From Planctomycetaceae bacterium (GTDB lineage Bacteria > Planctomycetota > SZUA-567): a stretch of 40,814 nt of DNA. The notes under the pieces are model-generated. The model saw only the letters and a program-made list of their open reading frames with translations. It was not told the origin of the DNA and did no database searches. The DNA is taken from NCBI GenBank assembly GCA_021205245.1, contig JAJPXZ010000143.1:1-40814 (forward strand), given 5' to 3'. Positions 1 to 11,230 of this stretch are shown in pieces. Both the position numbers and the translations under genes were made by a program. Position 1 is the first letter of the stretch. Each line of letters starts with the position of its first letter.

Positions 1-1
1 C

Positions 2-3000
2 GATCAGCATGTGCGCGGAGGCGCGATCAACATCGGCTATATTGCCAGCAGCGGCGGCGGCGCATCGGTCACCTTCAATGGCGCAACCACCTTTGTAAAT
101 AACTACGTCGCCAGCCGCGGGCAAAACGCCAACAACCGTAACGCCCTGGGCGGCGCGATAAGCGTCTATGGCAATAATTCGCCGCAGAACTATAGGTTGC
201 AATTCAACGCCGCCGCAGTTTTCAGGGGCAATTACGTTTACTCGCAGACCGGCTTTGGACATGGCGGCGCGATTTATTACGATACCGGCAGCGCTGGTCT
301 GAACCTGGCTGGCGGCACGATCTTTGAAGACAATTATGCCAAAACCCACGGCGGGGCGATATATCTTCAGGCCGGGGTGATTAACCTCAATGCCGACGAT
401 GGCGATATCACCTTCCAAGGAAACCGCCATGGGGCCGACTTCGACGCCAATACCTATCGCCCCACATCGGGCAGCGGCACGCCTAACGCAATATATCTCG
501 GCAGCGGCGGCGCGTTGAACTTCGTTACCGACGCGGGACGCACTATTCACTTCCACGATCCGATAGCGTCAATTACTGGTTCACAGGTTACGGTCACCAA
601 GTCGGGAGCCGGGGAAGTCATTTTCTACGGTGATAACGGTGAGACTGATCTGTACAACTCGAATATCCAGGCCAATACCACGGTGTCCGGAGGGTTGTTC
701 ACCCTGGCGGACGGCGTGGAATACGGTAGCGCCAATTTCGGCACCTTCACCGTGCAGAACTCCGGTACGGTACGGGGTGGCGGCGGTGGCGCCTTGAATG
801 CGAATTCGCTTGTCGTGCAGAACGGTGGTGCATTGGGGGCATCGGGTGGTGTTTTTACAGTCAATGCCAGCAGCGCGACCCTGGCGGGAGGCGCGCGCCT
901 AACCGGCTTCGGCACATTGGCTTCCGCTTCCACCCTCGCCACGACGGGGATAGTGACCGCCGACATCGAGGCCGGACAAACGCTCGGCGTTACCGCACAG
1001 CTTGCCGGAGCCGGTGGGATAAATAAGACCGGCGGCGGCACATTAACGCTGGCGGCGGCGAATACCTATAGCGGCGCAACCACGGTTACAACCGGCACAC
1101 TTGCCGGAGGAGTTGACAACGCGTTCGCCAGCAGTTCCTCCGTTACCGTGGAATCAGGCGGCACGCTGGATACGAACGGTTTTTCCCAAACCGCTGCCAA
1201 CCTTTCGGGCAGCGGTGCTATCCGTTTAACCGGGGCAGATCTCGCCGCGGTGATGGGAAGCAACCAAGAGTTTTCCGGCGTTATCTCCGGCACCGGCGGT
1301 TTCAACAAAACCGGCTCAGGAACACTAACCCTCTCTGGCGACAACTCTTATATCGGCACCACCTCCATCACCGGCGGAACGTTACGCGCGACACAAGGCA
1401 CGTCGCTTGGCACCGGGCTTGTCCTTACCCTGATAGGTACAAAGCTTGATCTCGATTATACAGGCGATCAGGTATTCGCTAACCGTCTCGCGGGAGACGG
1501 GGTGTTGGTCAAAAACGGAACCGGCACTGCTCACGTCACCGGCGGTGGTTCGCGCATTGATGCGGTGACGGTTTCGGCCGGCGAGTTCTCTCTCGAACAG
1601 CAGGGAGTGTTCTGGACCGATCACTACCAGACCATGCAGAACGCCACCACCAGCATCGCCAGCGGCTCGAAATTGTATGCCGCCGAATCATTCATTCAAG
1701 ACGCCAATTCGACCCTCAATGTCCAAATCGGAAACAACGAGCCGGCCATTACCGGTATCAGCGCTTCCATAGACGGCAACCTCAATGTAACCGGTTTCAC
1801 CTCCGGGCCATTGGCCTCGGCCAGCCAGTTGAGGGATGTGGAGTACACCATTATCCGCACCACAAGCGGCATTACCGGGGACTTTGCCGTCGCGGCGGTG
1901 GATGATTCCGGGGTAACGGCGGATTATCTGACCATCACCGGCGGCCTCACCAACGGCGGCCTTGAATATGCGGTCGGATTGGGTTTGACTTGGTACGCCA
2001 CCGATACGGCTTTTGCGGACGGCACTTTTACTCTGACCTCGGCCAACGATGCCTTTGACGTCGATATAGCACTCAGCAATCGCGGCCCAATGGCTTCTGG
2101 ATGGAACGGCAATTCGCTCGAGAAATTGGGGCTTGGCACTCTGACCTTATCAGCGCAAAACACCTATACCGGAATCACGGATATTCAGGAAGGGACATTG
2201 GCGGCGGGAGCCGTCGGCGTATTGGAAAATAGTTCGGACATCACTGTCGCCACGGGCGCAACGCTCGATCTCAACGGATTCAACCAAACGGTCAACAATT
2301 TATCGGGTGGCGGTTCCATAGTGCTGGACGGCGCCGAATTGACGGCTGTTTATAATGCGAACTTAAGCATTGCCGGCTCCATTTCCGGTGGCGGCACATT
2401 GGTAAAGGATGGAGCCTCTGCCCTCACCCTGTCTGGAACAAACAGCCACGGCGACACTGTTGTCCGCCAAGGCAGCATTATCGCCACCACCGCCACCGCG
2501 CTTGGAGCGGGGACGGTCGACATCGGGACAACCGCCCAGGTCGATTTGGCTCTCGCCAGCACAGGCGTTGTCGCCAACCAGTTTTCCGGCGGCGGAACGC
2601 TGCGCAATACCGGAGCCGGCGTCACGACCTTGACCGGGATCGGCGCGGGTGTCGGAGCGGTCGATGTGGCAGCAGGAGAGTTAGCTTACGGCCAGAACGG
2701 TGTATTCGAGGCAGGAACCTACCGTACCAGGACGGGAGCGGCTACCAGCATCGGCGAGACGGCCACACTCAGCGTCGGCGGAGCATTCGTACAGGAGGCA
2801 AACAGTCGGCTTAATGTCGCCATCGGTCAGAACAACGAGCCGGCCATTACCGCCGATAGTGCACAACTCGCGGGAACCTTGACGATTACCGGCTTTGAGG
2901 CCGACATGTTCCGGGCCGCCAGCCGATTCGGCGATACCCTGTACGATGTGGTACACACCACGCAAGCCATGACATCGGGGTTTGATGTGGTGGATATCGG

Positions 3001-6000
3001 CACGGTAATCGATCCAGTCGACTATCTGACCGTCGGGGGATTTTTACGTGAAGGCAATATTATCTATTCGGTCGGTTTCAGCCTGACCTGGTATACCGGC
3101 CCGACGACAGGGCACGGAACCTTCACCATCGCCGACGGTAATGTTTTTGATGTCGATGTCGATTTGGCCGATCAGACCGGACCTTTCGACTCGGGCTGGA
3201 ACGGTACCGACTTAACTAAAAGAGGCAACGGCACCCTCATTCTTTCGTCTGTCGCAAAAAGTTACTCGGGCAATACGACTGTTGAGGCGGGAACCCTAGC
3301 CACCAGCGTCAATAATGCGTTCGATGCCAGCACATCGGTGGACGTCCAGTCGGGCGGAACGTTGGCGCTACAAGGCACCACCCAGACTGCGCAAAACCTG
3401 GAGGGTGATGGCGTTATTCGGCTTGGTGGCGGCCGGCTCAATCTTGCCAACTCCACCACAAACACGGAGTTTTCTGGGACCATATCCGACGCCGGTTCTG
3501 TCAGCAAAAGTGGAAACGGCGAGGTCACCTTGTCCGGCAACAACACATACACCGGCGGCACTGCGGTCACCGGGGGAACACTGGTCGCCGCTTCGGCCTC
3601 TGCTCTCGGAACAGGCGCGGTATCGGTAGCGCAAAATGCAACGCTTCGTCTTGACGTCGGCGGCGACGCCTCCTTCGCCAACGCATTAAGCGGCCAGGGA
3701 TCGTTGGAAAAAATCGGAGGCGATACGCTTCGCCTGACCAACGCCGGGTCATCCATTGGCGAGGTCAGGGTGGTGGACGGCGGTCTCACTCTGGCCCAAA
3801 GCGGCCGCTTTACGGCAGGTACCTACACGACGCAAAACGGCGCCACGACCACTTTGGAGAGCGGTGCGCAACTGTCTGTCACCGGCCAGTTCACCCAAGC
3901 GGATACTGCCTCCCTGGTGGTGGCGGTGGGTACGGCCAACAATCCGGCTGTCAGGGCCGGGAGCGCGACCATTGACGGCAATCTTGACGTTACCGGCTTC
4001 AATGCTGACGTGTTTGCCCGTTCCGCTGCACTCCCAAGCGAACTGTATACGGTGATTGCCAGCGGCACGGCGATTGTCGGGGATTTCGATACCGTGACTA
4101 TCGATTCCACGTCACCGGTAAATTACCTCACCTTATCCGGCACGTTCAACAACAATAGGACCGAGTACTACGTGGGGCTAGGCCTGACCTGGAACGCCGC
4201 CACCGATGTGGCGGATGGGGAGTTCGAGGTGGACGGCAATTTCGTGGTGGACACCGTTTTGCGGGATCGGTCCGGAGAGGCTATCACCTCCGGCTGGGAT
4301 GGACAGAGCTTGACCAAGAGCGGGAGCGGCACGCTCACCCTGGCTGCGGCAAACACCTACCAGGGGACCACGACGGTTTCGGACGGCACACTAGTTTTAC
4401 GAACAAATAACACGATTCAGTATAGCTCCGCAGTCAGCGTCGCAGCCAACGCAACACTGCAACTCAACGGTCAGGTGCAGACAGCCAATAATCTCGCTGG
4501 CGGCGGCACGGTGGCGCTGGGCGGGACGATATTGCGCTCAGCCTACAGCGGTCCGGCGAAGGAGTTCTCCGGGCAAATGAACGGGACCGGGCAGTTTATC
4601 AAAAGTGGAGCTGGTGAGCTCACCCTGTCTGGCACGAATACCCACTCCGGCGGTACAACCGTTTCGGACGGCCAGGTGAACGTGACCAACTATGCCGCAC
4701 TCGGTAGCGGCCTAGTCCAACTCAAAAACCCAGGACGGCTCAATCTTGCGCTTGATGAAGATGGACAGATTGCCAACCGGTTGTTCGGCAACGGCCAACT
4801 CCTCAAGACCGGAGCGGGCATCACAACCGTGACGTCGGCGAATTCGTCAGTCGGCGCGGTTGATGTACGGGCAGGTACCCTTGCCCTGGCCCAGAACGGC
4901 GGGTTCTCCGCCACCGATTTCACCATCCGCGGTAACGCGGCAACCAGTATCAGCGGAAACTCCGATTTGAATTTATCGGGTAATTATCTGATGGAAGCGA
5001 ACTCCACCCTGTCGGTGACGGTTGGAGCATCCAACCAGCCGGCTATCAGCGCGAACAGCGCAACCCTGAACGGCACCTTGAACATAACCGGGTTCAGAAC
5101 CGACCCGTTGTCTCGGGCCAATATTGCACCCAGCGCCTTAGCCCTTACCAGCAATAGCTACGAAGTGGTGCGGTCAAATACAGCCATCATTGATGATTTT
5201 ACCACGCTGAATATTGGCACGGTTGTCGACCCGGTGAACTACCTGACGCTTGAACACGCGTTCAATAGCACCCGGACTTCGTACTTCATCACCTTCGGTT
5301 TGACCTGGTACGCCAGCGAAGCAACGGCCAACGGTACTTTTAATCTGGTCGATGCGTCCGACAGATTCGTCGTCGATGTCGATCTCGCTAACCGTCTGAA
5401 CATAACATCGGGATGGGATGGACAATCCTTGACCAAAGCCGGCGATGGCACCCTGGTCCTGGCACTCGGAAATTCTTATAGCGGCGACACCCTCGTCCAC
5501 AGCGGAACGCTTTCAGCCGGCGTAAACAACGCGTTCGTAAACAGCAGGATGGTTCAGGTTGACGGCGGTGCGGTCCTCGCACTGAACGGATTTATTCAGA
5601 CAGCCAAAAACCTCACAGGCGCAGGCGCGATTACGCTGGGCGGCGGGACACTGACAACGGAGGCAAATACCCCATCCGGTTCCACCTTCACCGGCACCAT
5701 ATCGGGCAATGGCAGCGTGCGTAAAACCGGCGATGAGATATTGACCTTAAGCGGCCAAAACACCTACACCGGCACGACCGTCATCGATGCAGGCACCCTT
5801 CGCATCACCAACGGCGACGCGCTGGCTCGTGGGGACGTCCAATTGGGGAACGGAACCAACCTCGATCTCGCCTTCGCGGGCGACGAGACACTATCAAACC
5901 GTTTTTCCGGAACAGGGAGCCTGACCAAGACCGACATCGGTATTGGCCATCTGACCGGAAGCGGAAGTTCTGTAGGAGCGGTGTCGGTACAGGCGGGCAC

Positions 6001-9000
6001 TCTTTCGTTTGAACAAAACAGCGTCTTCAACGCCGCGTCACTGACTACCGCCGCAGGCGCAACCACCAATATCGGCCCGCAGTCGCAATTGCGGCTTAGT
6101 GGAGAAATGGTGCAAGGAAGTGGTTCATCACTCAGCGTTACCACCAGTGCTGACAACGAGCCGGTCATCCACGCCGACAGAGCTACTCTCGACGGTGAAC
6201 TGCGTATCAGCGGATTCAGGAGTGAAACGTATGAGCAGGCCAGTACGCTGCCTACCACTGCCTTTACCATTATTGAGACCGTCAACGGCATTGTGGGCGA
6301 TTTCTCCAATGTAGTGATCGATCAGACTATTGATCCCATCGACTACCTGTCCATCACCAGCGGCGTGGTCAACAAAAACTATGAAGTCGGTGTTCAGCTT
6401 ACCTGGAACGCGGTCGGCGAAGCCGGAAACGGCGTGTTTACAATCACCGGCACAGACACATTCAATGTGGACGTTCAATTGACGGATAGAACCGGTTCAG
6501 TTGCGAACAATTGGAACGGTCGTGATTTGACCAAAAGTGGAACAGGAACACTTATCCTTTCTTCCAGTGACAACGACTACAGCGGAAGTACCAATATCAC
6601 GGCCGGAACACTGCGCACCGGCGCGAATAACGTTTTTGCTTCAAGCTCGGGCGTGAACATTGATGCAGGCGCTCTCCTCGACCTGGCCGGTTTCAACCAA
6701 ATTGCTCAGCGCCTTTCCGGTGAAGGTACGATTTTGACCGGTGGCGGCACCTTGGCGGTTGGCAACGCCGACGATTCAGTTTTCGGCGGGTCAATAAGCG
6801 GTGGCGGGAGTTTGATCAAGACTGGATCAGGTTCCTTAACCCTGAGCGGTGAAAGTGATTATTCCGGCGGTACCACTCTTCAAGGCGGCACGCTGGTGTT
6901 ACAAAACGGCGCTGCCGCCGGAACAGGCGGCATAAACGTGGGCAACGGCACCGTCCTGCAATTGGACATTGCCGCTACCCAAAACCACACCTTTAATAAC
7001 GTCCTGTCGGGAAGCGGCGCATTGATGAAGACCGGCTCCGGTACGGCCGAACTCACCGCCAACGGCTCGAACATTGGCCCTGTCTCTGTGCAGGAGGGTA
7101 CACTGGCGCTGCGGCAGGACGGCGCACTCACGACGGACAATTTCGAAACACGAAACGGCGCAACCACCGATATCGGAGCGTACTCGAACTTGGTGGTGGA
7201 CGGCGTCTTTACCCAGGCGGATGGTTCTACCCTCCACGTCGCTATTGGCTCGAACGAGCCGGCTGTTACCGCCGGCTCGGCGGTGCTCGGCGGTAACCTA
7301 GTCATTACCGGATTTGATACGAGCACCTACAGCAGCGCGAGCAGTATCCTCGACAGGAACTTCGTGGTCATAGACAGCGGTGCGACAATTACCTCGACTT
7401 TTGACACGGTGACTATTGCCAATAACGGCGTGGACGTTGACTATCTTACCGTCAACGGGCGAATCAACTTTGACGACAACACCCAATACATTGTCGGCTT
7501 TAATTTGAGATGGTATGCCAACGATACTACCGCCAATGGACTCTTCACTCTCGCGAGTGAAGGCGACGTTTTTACCGTCGACCGGGCCTTGAATACCGTG
7601 AGCCAAAATCCCACCCTCGGTTGGGATGGAAATAGTCTGACCAAAGCAGGCGACGGTACGCTCATCCTTTCAGCCCAGAACGGGTACACCGGGAGCACAA
7701 CAGTCAGTGCCGGCACCTTGCTCATGGGTACGGAAAATGCCATCCAACGGAGCGAACTCCTGTCAGTCGCAAACGGCGCGACGTTCAACCTGAACGGAAT
7801 TGATCAAATCGTGAAAGGGATTTCCGGCGACGGTTCGATTCTTCTCGGCGACGGCACATTATCTGTTGGATCGAACTTTTCCGGCTCGAGCAGTTCTACC
7901 TTCGACGGGACGATAAGCGGAAGTGGAGGCATCAATAAAACGGGAGATCTCGATCTCACCTTGACAGGTGTGAGCGATTACACGGGCGGCACCACTATTA
8001 ATGGCGGCACGCTGATTTTACAAAACGGTTCAGCCGCAGGGACCGGTGGCATCGACTCGGTTGGCGGTACTGTACTTCAACTGGACATCAACACCGACCA
8101 AACCTTCGTCAACACCCTGTCCGGAGCAGGCGAACTCAATAAAACCGGTACCGGAACCGCCACCCTGACTGGTCAAAACTCAGTTATCGGCAACGTGGAT
8201 GTGCAAACCGGCTCTATCACGCTGGCGCAAGACAACGCATTTACCGCTGATAATTATACGATTGCCGCTGACGCCGGCACGTCCATCGCTGCCAATGCCA
8301 ACCTGGTGGTCAACGGCACTTTTACCAAAGACGCCGCCGGATCACTGGCGGTGGCGATTGGCATGGAACCAAGTATTTCGGCCAACAGCGCGGTTATTGG
8401 CGGCACTCTTTCAATAAGCGGCTTTGACACCGCCCTGCCCGCCAGCGCACTCACCGCCAAGAGACACACAGTCCTGCAAACCGGAGCCAACGGCATCACC
8501 GGCGATTTCAGCTCGGTCAATTTCGGAGGGCAAGCGACCGGAGTCGATTATCTGGTCCTTAACGGCGAGCTAAACAGTACTAACGATGCCTATACGGTTG
8601 GCTTCGACCTGGCATGGTACGCCGGCATGGCCGAAGGCACCGGATCTTTCACCATGAACGACGCCAACAATATTTTCGACGTCGATGTCCTGCTGGAAGA
8701 TAGGAACGGTCCGTTTGCGTCAACCTGGAACGGCCGCTCTTTGACAAAGAACGGCGACGGCACCCTTATTCTTTCCTATGTCGACGGTAATACCTATTCC
8801 GGTGCGACCGAGGTCAACGGCGGAGTGCTCGACCTCCGTGCCGATAACGCCCTCGGTAGAACCAGTTCCCTTGCTGTGGCGGACGGCGCGACAGTTCGGC
8901 TGAACGACAAAACCCAGACCGTCGGCTCCATAGACAGCGAAGCTGGATCAGTTATCGACATGGGCAATGGAGCACTGGTGGTAGACACTTCCCGGCGCGA

Positions 9001-11107
9001 AGACAACGGGCGCGACAACGTGATTAACGGAATTCTGCAAGGTGAGGGTTCCCTCGACTTGCGGAATGCCGATCTCGTTGCCGGTGGAGCAAGCGCCAAT
9101 TATACCGGCGACGTGATCGCACAGGGCGGATCCGCCATCACCTTGAACCATGCACAAGGTTTGGGATCGGCCGGCGCATTGGTGTTGACGGACAACAGTG
9201 ATTCTCTCGAATTTGCCAGCGAGGCCCAAACCGGAGTTTTCGGCAAGGACTTGTCCGGTGAGGGAGCAGTCGCACTGCGGGACGGAACCGACATCACCTT
9301 TTCCGGTACGAACACCGGATATGACGGCGGATTCACAGTCGACAGCGGCGCGACGATGAGAGCCGGTGCGGCCGAGAACCTCGGCACCGCCGATATTCAG
9401 GTGGATGGTACGCTGCGCTTGTCCAGCAGTTCCGCCTGGACACTCGGCAACACGGTAACCGGCGACGGCGATTTTATCAAAGATGGCACAGGTAGCCTGA
9501 ACATTGAATCGTCCATGGCTGGATTCTCCGGTAACAGCAGGGTTGCCGCAGGCGCATTGGTAGTCGGAGATGATGCGGCGGGCGGCGCGGTATTGGGCGG
9601 ACCGCTGGTCGAGGTGGATGCCGGAGCCAGTTTGTCGGGAACCGGCAGGGTTGACGGCCAGGTTGTCAACCGGGGCGTTATCGCCAGTCTCAATGCCCTG
9701 CCCGGCTATGGATCGGCGTCCGCTTCCAATTTGAACATTGGACAATTGGTCAATGAAGGCACTCTCCGGCTGGCCGGAACGTCGGTCGGCAACACCCTCA
9801 CTGTGCGAGATGGCATGGTGTCGCAAGAGGGTCTCTTAGAGATAAATACCGTGTTCGGTGATGACAGCTCGCCAACCGATAAACTTATTCTCGATGGCGG
9901 AGCCACCACCGGAACAACAGGCGTTATTGTGCACAATCGTGGCGGCATGGGTGCACAGACCGATGTCGGCATTATGGTAGTGGAGGCGATGAATGGCGCG
10001 ACCACATCGCCCGGCTCATTTGCCCTTTCCGCCTTGGCCCGAAACTATCGCCTTGGAACTGGAACCTTGGCGGCGGGCGCGTTTGATTATTCCTTGGTGC
10101 GCGGCGGCAATGGCGGCGATGAAAACAGTTGGTACCTGGTATCCCAGGAAGGAATCAGGCCGGAGGCGGGTAACTACCTCGTCAACCGTGAGGCGGCCGA
10201 GTCGCTATTTTTCCACACCATGTACGACCGCTTACTTGGCTATCAGGAATACAGAGACCCGGCCACAGGCGAGCGCCACCTCGGCGCGGCCTGGGCACGC
10301 ATTCAATACGGCCGCTCCACCCAGGACTACTGTCTTCCTGGTCAACATTCAACCGTCAAAACATTCACAGTCCAAACGGGCATGGATCTTTGGCGTGCTG
10401 AATCAGCCCACGGCGTTTTCAGCGCCGGCGCGATGATCGGCTTCGGAACCGCAAGGGGTACCATCAATTGTGACGCAACATCGATGTCGGCGAAATCGAA
10501 CCTCAATGGCTACATGGTTGGAGGCTATGCCACCTGGTTCATGGACCGTCAACGCGCTGACGGACTGTATGTTGATAGCTGGTTCCAGCACGCCTGGTTT
10601 AGAAACAACACCAGCGGCGATGGGCTGCCCGGCGAGAAATTCAACACACGCTTATGGTCTGGCTCGCTGGAAGCGGGGTATGCATTCCCCTTGTTCAGGA
10701 CGACGAATACCGCCTGGTCAGTCGTGCCAACGGTCCAACTCACCTACAAAGATTATAAAGCGAACGATTTCGTCGAAGTCACAGGCACCGAAATTAAACA
10801 CCATGATAGCGACCGTTTTATGACCCGCGCCGGATTCCGTCTGAAAGGCGATATCGCCGGCACCAGCCGGCTGCCGGCACAACCATATGCCGAATTTAAT
10901 TGGCTGTACAAAGGCCAAAGTTCTGCAATGTCCATGGATCAGCATAGGCTCTCGCTTGATTCACCCCGGCATTTGTATGAAGCAAAGCTTGGCGTTGAAG
11001 CTGCGGTGCGGAGTAACGTCCATCTCGGTATCGGGCTCTCTGCCCAACTTGGCAAACAAAACTATAGACGCTACTCAGGGGAGATTGGCTTACGGGTTGA
11101 ATGGTGA
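2..11107 (+). CDS. Giant adhesin-type autotransporter (PATR-like repeats plus C-terminal beta-barrel), 5' end outside the window
   Basis: The frame is open from base 2 with no stop upstream, so the start and signal peptide lie before the window; about 3,700 residues are visible. The passenger is Gly/Thr/Asn/Ser-rich, with about 15 copies of the autotransporter-associated strand repeat (pattern GTLTLSGxNTYxGxTxVxxGTL, first near 1034). These are nested in a larger tandem unit of about 367 residues, marked by L-T-W-Y/N at 1985, 3083, 4184, 5300, 6398, 7505 and 8609. The last 300 or so residues (about 10190 on) look like an autotransporter barrel and end in the aromatic C-terminus L-R-V-E-W. As a family, type Va autotransporters expose the passenger on the cell surface, often as an adhesin; the ligand cannot be read from sequence. 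There are no internal stops. A 15-bp hairpin follows the gene. Confidence 0.93.
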   Translation, partial: DQHVRGGAINIGYIASSGGGASVTFNGATTFVNNYVASRGQNANNRNALGGAISVYGNNSPQNYRLQFNAAAVFRGNYVYSQTGFGHGGAIYYDTGSAGLNLAGGTIFEDNYAKTHGGAIYLQAGVINLNADDGDITFQGNRHGADFDANTYRPTSGSGTPNAIYLGSGGALNFVTDAGRTIHFHDPIASITGSQVTVTKSGAGEVIFYGDNGETDLYNSNIQANTTVSGGLFTLADGVEYGSANFGTFTVQNSGTVRGGGGGALNANSLVVQNGGALGASGGVFTVNASSATLAGGARLTGFGTLASASTLATTGIVTADIEAGQTLGVTAQLAGAGGINKTGGGTLTLAAANTYSGATTVTTGTLAGGVDNAFASSSSVTVESGGTLDTNGFSQTAANLSGSGAIRLTGADLAAVMGSNQEFSGVISGTGGFNKTGSGTLTLSGDNSYIGTTSITGGTLRATQGTSLGTGLVLTLIGTKLDLDYTGDQVFANRLAGDGVLVKNGTGTAHVTGGGSRIDAVTVSAGEFSLEQQGVFWTDHYQTMQNATTSIASGSKLYAAESFIQDANSTLNVQIGNNEPAITGISASIDGNLNVTGFTSGPLASASQLRDVEYTIIRTTSGITGDFAVAAVDDSGVTADYLTITGGLTNGGLEYAVGLGLTWYATDTAFADGTFTLTSANDAFDVDIALSNRGPMASGWNGNSLEKLGLGTLTLSAQNTYTGITDIQEGTLAAGAVGVLENSSDITVATGATLDLNGFNQTVNNLSGGGSIVLDGAELTAVYNANLSIAGSISGGGTLVKDGASALTLSGTNSHGDTVVRQGSIIATTATALGAGTVDIGTTAQVDLALASTGVVANQFSGGGTLRNTGAGVTTLTGIGAGVGAVDVAAGELAYGQNGVFEAGTYRTRTGAATSIGETATLSVGGAFVQEANSRLNVAIGQNNEPAITADSAQLAGTLTITGFEADMFRAASRFGDTLYDVVHTTQAMTSGFDVVDIGTVIDPVDYLTVGGFLREGNIIYSVGFSLTWYTGPTTGHGTFTIADGNVFDVDVDLADQTGPFDSGWNGTDLTKRGNGTLILSSVAKSYSGNTTVEAGTLATSVNNAFDASTSVDVQSGGTLALQGTTQTAQNLEGDGVIRLGGGRLNLANSTTNTEFSGTISDAGSVSKSGNGEVTLSGNNTYTGGTAVTGGTLVAASASALGTGAVSVAQNATLRLDVGGDASFANALSGQGSLEKIGGDTLRLTNAGSSIGEVRVVDGGLTLAQSGRFTAGTYTTQNGATTTLESGAQLSVTGQFTQADTASLVVAVGTANNPAVRAGSATIDGNLDVTGFNADVFARSAALPSELYTVIASGTAIVGDFDTVTIDSTSPVNYLTLSGTFNNNRTEYYVGLGLTWNAATDVADGEFEVDGNFVVDTVLRDRSGEAITSGWDGQSLTKSGSGTLTLAAANTYQGTTTVSDGTLVLRTNNTIQYSSAVSVAANATLQLNGQVQTANNLAGGGTVALGGTILRSAYSGPAKEFSGQMNGTGQFIKSGAGELTLSGTNTHSGGTTVSDGQVNVTNYAALGSGLVQLKNPGRLNLALDEDGQIANRLFGNGQLLKTGAGITTVTSANSSVGAVDVRAGTLALAQNGGFSATDFTIRGNAATSISGNSDLNLSGNYLMEANSTLSVTVGASNQPAISANSATLNGTLNITGFRTDPLSRANIAPSALALTSNSYEVVRSNTAIIDDFTTLNIGTVVDPVNYLTLEHAFNSTRTSYFITFGLTWYASEATANGTFNLVDASDRFVVDVDLANRLNITSGWDGQSLTKAGDGTLVLALGNSYSGDTLVHSGTLSAGVNNAFVNSRMVQVDGGAVLALNGFIQTAKNLTGAGAITLGGGTLTTEANTPSGSTFTGTISGNGSVRKTGDEILTLSGQNTYTGTTVIDAGTLRITNGDALARGDVQLGNGTNLDLAFAGDETLSNRFSGTGSLTKTDIGIGHLTGSGSSVGAVSVQAGTLSFEQNSVFNAASLTTAAGATTNIGPQSQLRLSGEMVQGSGSSLSVTTSADNEPVIHADRATLDGELRISGFRSETYEQASTLPTTAFTIIETVNGIVGDFSNVVIDQTIDPIDYLSITSGVVNKNYEVGVQLTWNAVGEAGNGVFTITGTDTFNVDVQLTDRTGSVANNWNGRDLTKSGTGTLILSSSDNDYSGSTNITAGTLRTGANNVFASSSGVNIDAGALLDLAGFNQIAQRLSGEGTILTGGGTLAVGNADDSVFGGSISGGGSLIKTGSGSLTLSGESDYSGGTTLQGGTLVLQNGAAAGTGGINVGNGTVLQLDIAATQNHTFNNVLSGSGALMKTGSGTAELTANGSNIGPVSVQEGTLALRQDGALTTDNFETRNGATTDIGAYSNLVVDGVFTQADGSTLHVAIGSNEPAVTAGSAVLGGNLVITGFDTSTYSSASSILDRNFVVIDSGATITSTFDTVTIANNGVDVDYLTVNGRINFDDNTQYIVGFNLRWYANDTTANGLFTLASEGDVFTVDRALNTVSQNPTLGWDGNSLTKAGDGTLILSAQNGYTGSTTVSAGTLLMGTENAIQRSELLSVANGATFNLNGIDQIVKGISGDGSILLGDGTLSVGSNFSGSSSSTFDGTISGSGGINKTGDLDLTLTGVSDYTGGTTINGGTLILQNGSAAGTGGIDSVGGTVLQLDINTDQTFVNTLSGAGELNKTGTGTATLTGQNSVIGNVDVQTGSITLAQDNAFTADNYTIAADAGTSIAANANLVVNGTFTKDAAGSLAVAIGMEPSISANSAVIGGTLSISGFDTALPASALTAKRHTVLQTGANGITGDFSSVNFGGQATGVDYLVLNGELNSTNDAYTVGFDLAWYAGMAEGTGSFTMNDANNIFDVDVLLEDRNGPFASTWNGRSLTKNGDGTLILSYVDGNTYSGATEVNGGVLDLRADNALGRTSSLAVADGATVRLNDKTQTVGSIDSEAGSVIDMGNGALVVDTSRREDNGRDNVINGILQGEGSLDLRNADLVAGGASANYTGDVIAQGGSAITLNHAQGLGSAGALVLTDNSDSLEFASEAQTGVFGKDLSGEGAVALRDGTDITFSGTNTGYDGGFTVDSGATMRAGAAENLGTADIQVDGTLRLSSSSAWTLGNTVTGDGDFIKDGTGSLNIESSMAGFSGNSRVAAGALVVGDDAAGGAVLGGPLVEVDAGASLSGTGRVDGQVVNRGVIASLNALPGYGSASASNLNIGQLVNEGTLRLAGTSVGNTLTVRDGMVSQEGLLEINTVFGDDSSPTDKLILDGGATTGTTGVIVHNRGGMGAQTDVGIMVVEAMNGATTSPGSFALSALARNYRLGTGTLAAGAFDYSLVRGGNGGDENSWYLVSQEGIRPEAGNYLVNREAAESLFFHTMYDRLLGYQEYRDPATGERHLGAAWARIQYGRSTQDYCLPGQHSTVKTFTVQTGMDLWRAESAHGVFSAGAMIGFGTARGTINCDATSMSAKSNLNGYMVGGYATWFMDRQRADGLYVDSWFQHAWFRNNTSGDGLPGEKFNTRLWSGSLEAGYAFPLFRTTNTAWSVVPTVQLTYKDYKANDFVEVTGTEIKHHDSDRFMTRAGFRLKGDIAGTSRLPAQPYAEFNWLYKGQSSAMSMDQHRLSLDSPRHLYEAKLGVEAAVRSNVHLGIGLSAQLGKQNYRRYSGEIGLRVEW

Positions 11108-11159
11108 AGAAGAGATCGAAATCGAAGTTAAATATTGGCGGGATTTTATTCAGACTTTT

Positions 11160-11197
11160 ACCGTACCCACTACCGTTGGCTCGGTAGTGGGTACGGT
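11160..11197. terminator. Hairpin between convergent genes
   Basis: A perfect 15-bp inverted repeat (ACCGTACCCACTACC at 11160-11174, complement at 11183-11197) has an 8-base loop. It lies 53 bases after the giant autotransporter stop and 34 bases after the molbindin stop, so it probably acts as a shared terminator or 3' mRNA stabiliser. No clear T-run follows on either strand, so intrinsic termination is not certain. Confidence 0.6.
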
Positions 11198-11230
11198 TAC
11201 CATAATATATTGGCTGCACAGAAGCTTGAT

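Noticed and set aside
9993-10436. Long overlapping open frames on both strands inside the giant autotransporter (for example 8948-9826 minus)
   Set aside because: They are by-products of the repetitive, GC-rich coding sequence; their translations lack family features, and the main frame is uninterrupted.
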